Shown here piece by piece: positions 13,445 through 15,770 of a DNA stretch of 15,770 nt (its first letter is position 1; the number at the start of each line of letters is the position of its first letter). The notes under the pieces were generated by a model. The model did no database searches and was not told the origin of the DNA. It saw only the letters and a program-made list of their open reading frames with translations. The DNA is from Acholeplasmataceae bacterium (GTDB taxonomy: Bacteria > Bacillota_I > Bacilli_A > Acholeplasmatales > Acholeplasmataceae), in the NCBI GenBank assembly GCA_023230825.1, contig JALNWO010000024.1, positions 1 through 15,770 of the forward strand, given 5' to 3'. The position numbers and the translations under genes are program-made.

Positions 13445-14071
13445 ATGAGTTCAGTCGTAATTTTGAAACATCCTTTAATTGAGCATAAAATGGCAAAAAT
13501 TCGTGATAAGAACACTGGAACCAAGGAGTTTCGGGAATCAGTCAATGAAGTGAGTGGCTTAATTACTTATGAAATTACTCGTGATTTTCAAACGATTCCC
13601 AAAGCCATCGAAACGCCGATTACGCACATGGAAGCAAGCGTTTTGAAAAAACAAGTGGTGATCGTTCCTATTTTGCGTGCTGGTTTAGGGATGGTTGAAG
13701 GCATTCATAACATTATTCCCACTGCAAAGATTGGCCACATCGGTCTATATCGTGACGAATCCAGTTTACAACCTAATGTTTACTACGCAAAGTTTCCCGA
13801 TATTATTACCGATAGCGTTGTTTTGGTTCTTGATCCGATGCTTGCGACAGGTGGTTCGGCATCAAAAGCCATTGAAATTATTAAACAAGCCGGTGCGAAA
13901 GACATTCGTTATGTTGGGATTGTTGGTGCGCCCGAAGGTGTTTCTCGATTACAAGAAGACCATCCTGATGTTAAGATTTATTTAGCAGCTTTAGACTCAC
14001 ATTTAAACGAACACGGATATATCGTTCCTGGACTTGGAGATTGTGGGGATCGTTTATTTGGAACCAAATAA
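13445..14071 (+). CDS. upp: Uracil phosphoribosyltransferase
   Basis: Pyrimidine salvage enzyme, uracil plus PRPP giving UMP and pyrophosphate. The 208 residues are the standard length. The PRPP-binding loop is DPMLATGGS at 130-138, and the uracil-binding C-terminus GLGDCGDRLFGTK (196-208) matches the family GLGDAGDRLFGTK with Cys for Ala. ILRAGLGM at 76-83 and YRDESSLQP at 102-110 are also conserved. There is no spacer after rpiB, and GAGG lies inside the rpiB end. In Bacillus glyA lies between rpiB and upp; here it does not. The gene overlaps the following atpZ start. Confidence 0.97.
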   Translation: MSSVVILKHPLIEHKMAKIRDKNTGTKEFRESVNEVSGLITYEITRDFQTIPKAIETPITHMEASVLKKQVVIVPILRAGLGMVEGIHNIIPTAKIGHIGLYRDESSLQPNVYYAKFPDIITDSVVLVLDPMLATGGSASKAIEIIKQAGAKDIRYVGIVGAPEGVSRLQEDHPDVKIYLAALDSHLNEHGYIVPGLGDCGDRLFGTK

Positions 14072-14312
14072 AAAAAAGTTTGAAAAGCGACGAAAACTAT
14101 TTATGGCTTATGCCATGGTGATGCAAATGATTTTTTCAGTCATTGGTTTAGCTGTGTTTGGCATTTATTTAGGCCGTAAAATTGATCCCGATGGTAACTT
14201 GGCATCTTATTTAGCTGCTATCGGATTATTTCTAGGTTTGGTCGTTGGTTATATGGGATTACATCAGTTTATTAAAAGCGAGGACAGATATGAAAGAACT
14301 CAGCGTGATTAA
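14058..14312 (+). CDS. atpZ: AtpZ-like small membrane protein of the F-ATPase operon
   Basis: Short protein with two predicted membrane helices (roughly residues 14-36 and 47-69 of the chosen start), a basic N-terminus (NKKKFEKRRK) and the Gly-Arg-Lys-Ile-Asp turn after helix one. This pattern is typical of the ATPase_gene1/AtpZ family, often found just before atpI and linked to c-ring assembly or cation supply. The start is uncertain. I choose TTG 14058, 7 bases after GTGGGGAT, which gives 84 residues and overlaps upp by 14 bases. GTG 14043 or ATG 14103 are alternatives, but the latter loses the basic segment and has no ribosome site. It overlaps the next gene by 23 bases. Confidence 0.7.
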   Translation: MEPNKKKFEKRRKLFMAYAMVMQMIFSVIGLAVFGIYLGRKIDPDGNLASYLAAIGLFLGLVVGYMGLHQFIKSEDRYERTQRD

Positions 14313-14724
14313 TTTAATTGGTTTAGGTTATAGTGTCCTTTTAGCCATCGTTACTGTTATCTTTTTTCGTGACTACTGGATTTGGTCAGTATTAGGAAGT
14401 GCAGTGGCGATGTTTAACCATAGCCGTTCGATTGCTTTAAGTAAACGTAAAATTAATTATGCAAACGTAATGTCTCATATTGGTTTACGATATGTGATGT
14501 ATTTAATTGTGATTGCATTTGCTTATTTTGACCAAAAGGACAATGGGACAAATGTCCTTATTAATACGTACATTTTTTTATTACTTGGATTCGTATCTAT
14601 CCAAATCGGTATTTTCATTTATCATTCACCTTTGTTTAGAAAACACCGACAAATGCTTCTAGCATTAGAACAAGAAGAACAAGCGAATCAATTTGTGGAG
14701 GAAAATATGCATGACGTGGAATGA
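14290..14724 (+). CDS. atpI: AtpI-like membrane protein of the F-ATPase operon
   Basis: 144-residue protein with four predicted helices (about 7-26, 28-45, 62-80, 89-111) and a charged, Glu-rich C-terminal tail. Its size, topology and place directly before atpB fit AtpI, an accessory protein that helps assemble the c-ring. The sequence itself is poorly conserved in this family, so the call leans on position. I start at ATG 14290, five bases after AGGA; the longer frame from 14245 lies wholly within atpZ. It overlaps atpB by 14 bases and ends in TGA. Confidence 0.72.
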   Translation: MKELSVINLIGLGYSVLLAIVTVIFFRDYWIWSVLGSAVAMFNHSRSIALSKRKINYANVMSHIGLRYVMYLIVIAFAYFDQKDNGTNVLINTYIFLLLGFVSIQIGIFIYHSPLFRKHRQMLLALEQEEQANQFVEENMHDVE

Positions 14725-15385
14725 AATCGTTAATCGCCTAACCAATCTCCCTGTCTATTTTTTGACGTCACTTGGGATTATGGTTTTTATTATGATTATT
14801 AGTATTTGGTTTGGAGCGAGAATTTCTAAGTTAGATGTCGAGGCGAAACCAAATAAATTGTGGACGGTTGTGATTCAATTTGTTGCTTTTTTCAACACGT
14901 TTACCAAATCTTATTTTGGGAAACATTGGCGCAAACTTACACCACTTGTTTTTGCGATGACATTATATGTTGCTCTTGCCAATATGAGTGGAATGTTTTT
15001 TAACTTAACAGCACCCACACGGTTTACCTCTATTACGTTTAGCTTATCAATTCTTTCCTTCTTAATTATTCAAACGGCAGGTTTTATGAGTCAAAGTTGG
15101 CGCCATCTAACCGGTGTTTTCCAACCATTGTGGCCGTTATTCCCCCTTAATATTATCGGTGATTTTACCCCTATTTTCTCGATGGCACTGCGTTTATTCG
15201 GTAATATTGTGAGTGGATCGATTATTTTGTTTTTAGTTTATGAACTTGGCGGTTGGGTTTCAGTTGTTATTACACCTGCACTCCACGTTGTGTTCGATAT
15301 TGGGTTTGGTTTTATCCAAACACTCGTTTTAATTTTACTTACGGTTATTTTCGCTTCAAACAAAATGGATGAAGCTGATTTATAA
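14711..15385 (+). CDS. atpB: ATP synthase F0 subunit a
   Basis: Membrane stator subunit carrying the ion half-channels against the c-ring. I start at ATG 14711, preceded by GGAGGAAAAT; the TTG at 14693 precedes that site. The 224 residues are rather short but complete. The essential arginine is Arg161 in SMALRLFGNIVSGS (E. coli Arg210), followed by Asn165 and, in the last helix, Gln203 of FGFIQTLVLILLTVIF. PLFPLNIIGDFTPIFS at 142-157 is a family hallmark. Five to six membrane helices are visible. A 34-base gap with a strong ribosome site separates it from atpE. Confidence 0.96.
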   Translation: MTWNEIVNRLTNLPVYFLTSLGIMVFIMIISIWFGARISKLDVEAKPNKLWTVVIQFVAFFNTFTKSYFGKHWRKLTPLVFAMTLYVALANMSGMFFNLTAPTRFTSITFSLSILSFLIIQTAGFMSQSWRHLTGVFQPLWPLFPLNIIGDFTPIFSMALRLFGNIVSGSIILFLVYELGGWVSVVITPALHVVFDIGFGFIQTLVLILLTVIFASNKMDEADL

Positions 15386-15419
15386 TTAATATAATTAAAA
15401 AAGAAAAGGAGAATAGAAC

Positions 15420-15701
15420 ATGTTTGCATTTCTTACAACAATCATTCCAAAAATTTTAGAAGTGGTACCAAATGAATTTTACGCACAAGGTTTAGCTTAT
15501 CTTGGTGCTGGTATCGCTGTTTTTACCGGTGTGGGTACTGCCCTTTCACAAGGTTATGCAGCTGCTAAAGCCGCTGAAGCCGTTGCACGTCAACCAGAAG
15601 CTTCTGGAAAAATCACAACCACAATGCTGATTGGACAAGCGGTTGCAGAAACAACTGGTTTATATGGTTTAATTATTGCATTCATCTTATCAGGTAAATA
15701 A
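15420..15701 (+). CDS. atpE: ATP synthase F0 subunit c, with Na+-type binding residues
   Basis: Proteolipid forming the rotor ring. The 93 residues form a two-helix hairpin with the polar loop Arg57-Gln58-Pro59 and the ion-binding carboxylate Glu77 in helix two (VAETTGLYG). Gln44, Val75, Glu77, Thr78 and Tyr82 sit at exactly the spacing of Gln32, Val63, Glu65, Ser66 and Tyr70 of the Na+-binding Ilyobacter tartaricus c subunit, with the conservative Thr-for-Ser change. The glycine-rich helix one reads GVGTALSQG, so later glycines are Ala and Ser. About 20 residues more at the N-terminus than many c subunits may be an extra segment. AAAGGAG precedes the ATG. Confidence 0.96.
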   Translation: MFAFLTTIIPKILEVVPNEFYAQGLAYLGAGIAVFTGVGTALSQGYAAAKAAEAVARQPEASGKITTTMLIGQAVAETTGLYGLIIAFILSGK

Positions 15702-15726
15702 AATTTTAAAAAAGGACTGATGTTTT

Positions 15727-15770
15727 GTGTCAACTATATTTGACCAAATAACCGAAATGGTTGAAGAAGG
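15727..15770 (+). CDS. atpF: ATP synthase F0 subunit b, N-terminus (partial)
   Basis: An open frame starts with GTG at 15727, preceded by AAAAAGGA about 11 bases upstream, and runs off the window reading MSTIFDQITEMVEEG. Nearby ATG (15720) and TTG (15725) codons are closed by early stops. Identity as subunit b rests on the a-c-b order of bacterial atp operons; the 14 residues alone prove nothing. Confidence 0.6.
   Translation, partial: MSTIFDQITEMVEE

Noticed and set aside
13695..13985. 96-codon plus-strand frame inside upp
   Set aside because: It lies wholly in another frame of a fully conserved gene, with no supporting signals.
1..15770. CRISPR arrays, insertion sequences, phage genes, toxin-antitoxin or other defence genes, tRNA, rRNA
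   Set aside because: None seen on either strand. All stretches longer than a few tens of bases are explained by metabolic and housekeeping genes or by the short control regions listed.

Overview
The window is AT-rich DNA from a low-GC Gram-positive relative (Bacillota / Mycoplasmatota borderland). The run prfA-prmC-tsaC-rpiB-upp-atp matches the Bacillus subtilis core neighbourhood. Genes end in TGA as well as TAA and TAG (for example hutU, ftcD, fchA, prfA), so TGA is a stop codon, which excludes the Mycoplasma/Spiroplasma code. My best guess is a walled or wall-less lineage near Izemoplasmatales, Acholeplasmatales or Haloplasma. This rests on gene order and style only.

Left block (1-6690): the first 47 bases hold the start of a leftward gene, possibly a class I fumarase alpha subunit. 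From a shared divergent region a rightward histidine-utilisation operon starts: hutH-hutU-ftcD-hutI-fchA. The five genes are tightly packed, three of the four junctions overlap, and a weak hairpin terminator follows. The route is histidine -> urocanate -> imidazolonepropionate -> formiminoglutamate -> glutamate, with the formimino carbon passed to tetrahydrofolate by FtcD and deaminated to methenyl-THF by FchA. Urocanase is the long type also found in animals. No hut regulator or permease is in the window.

Middle block (6700-10251): a three-gene proton-translocating transhydrogenase operon (pntAA-pntAB-pntB) has its own promoter and an unusually GC-rich structured leader. It ends in a strong terminator that meets, back to back, the terminator of a leftward dps ferritin gene.

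Right block (10275-15770): prfA and prmC (release factor 1 and its glutamine methyltransferase), then tsaC/sua5 (t6A synthesis) and a terminator. Next come rpiB, upp and the beginning of the F-ATPase operon (atpZ, atpI, atpB, atpE, start of atpF), which look co-transcribed from the rpiB promoter.

Most interesting observations: (1) prfA has no ribosome binding site near its start codon, but a perfect SD about 46 bases upstream is separated from it by a 13-bp hairpin that would bring the two to about 10 nt, as if the ribosome site were folded together. (2) ATP synthase subunit c carries the full Na+-binding residue pattern, so the ATPase may be Na+-coupled. (3) PntB lacks the key membrane histidine of the E. 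coli enzyme. (4) The transhydrogenase leader holds overlapping alternative hairpins. (5) A dyad sits right at the hutH ribosome site and a cre-like box lies in the divergent region. I did not see a defence system, mobile element, CRISPR array, tRNA or rRNA.
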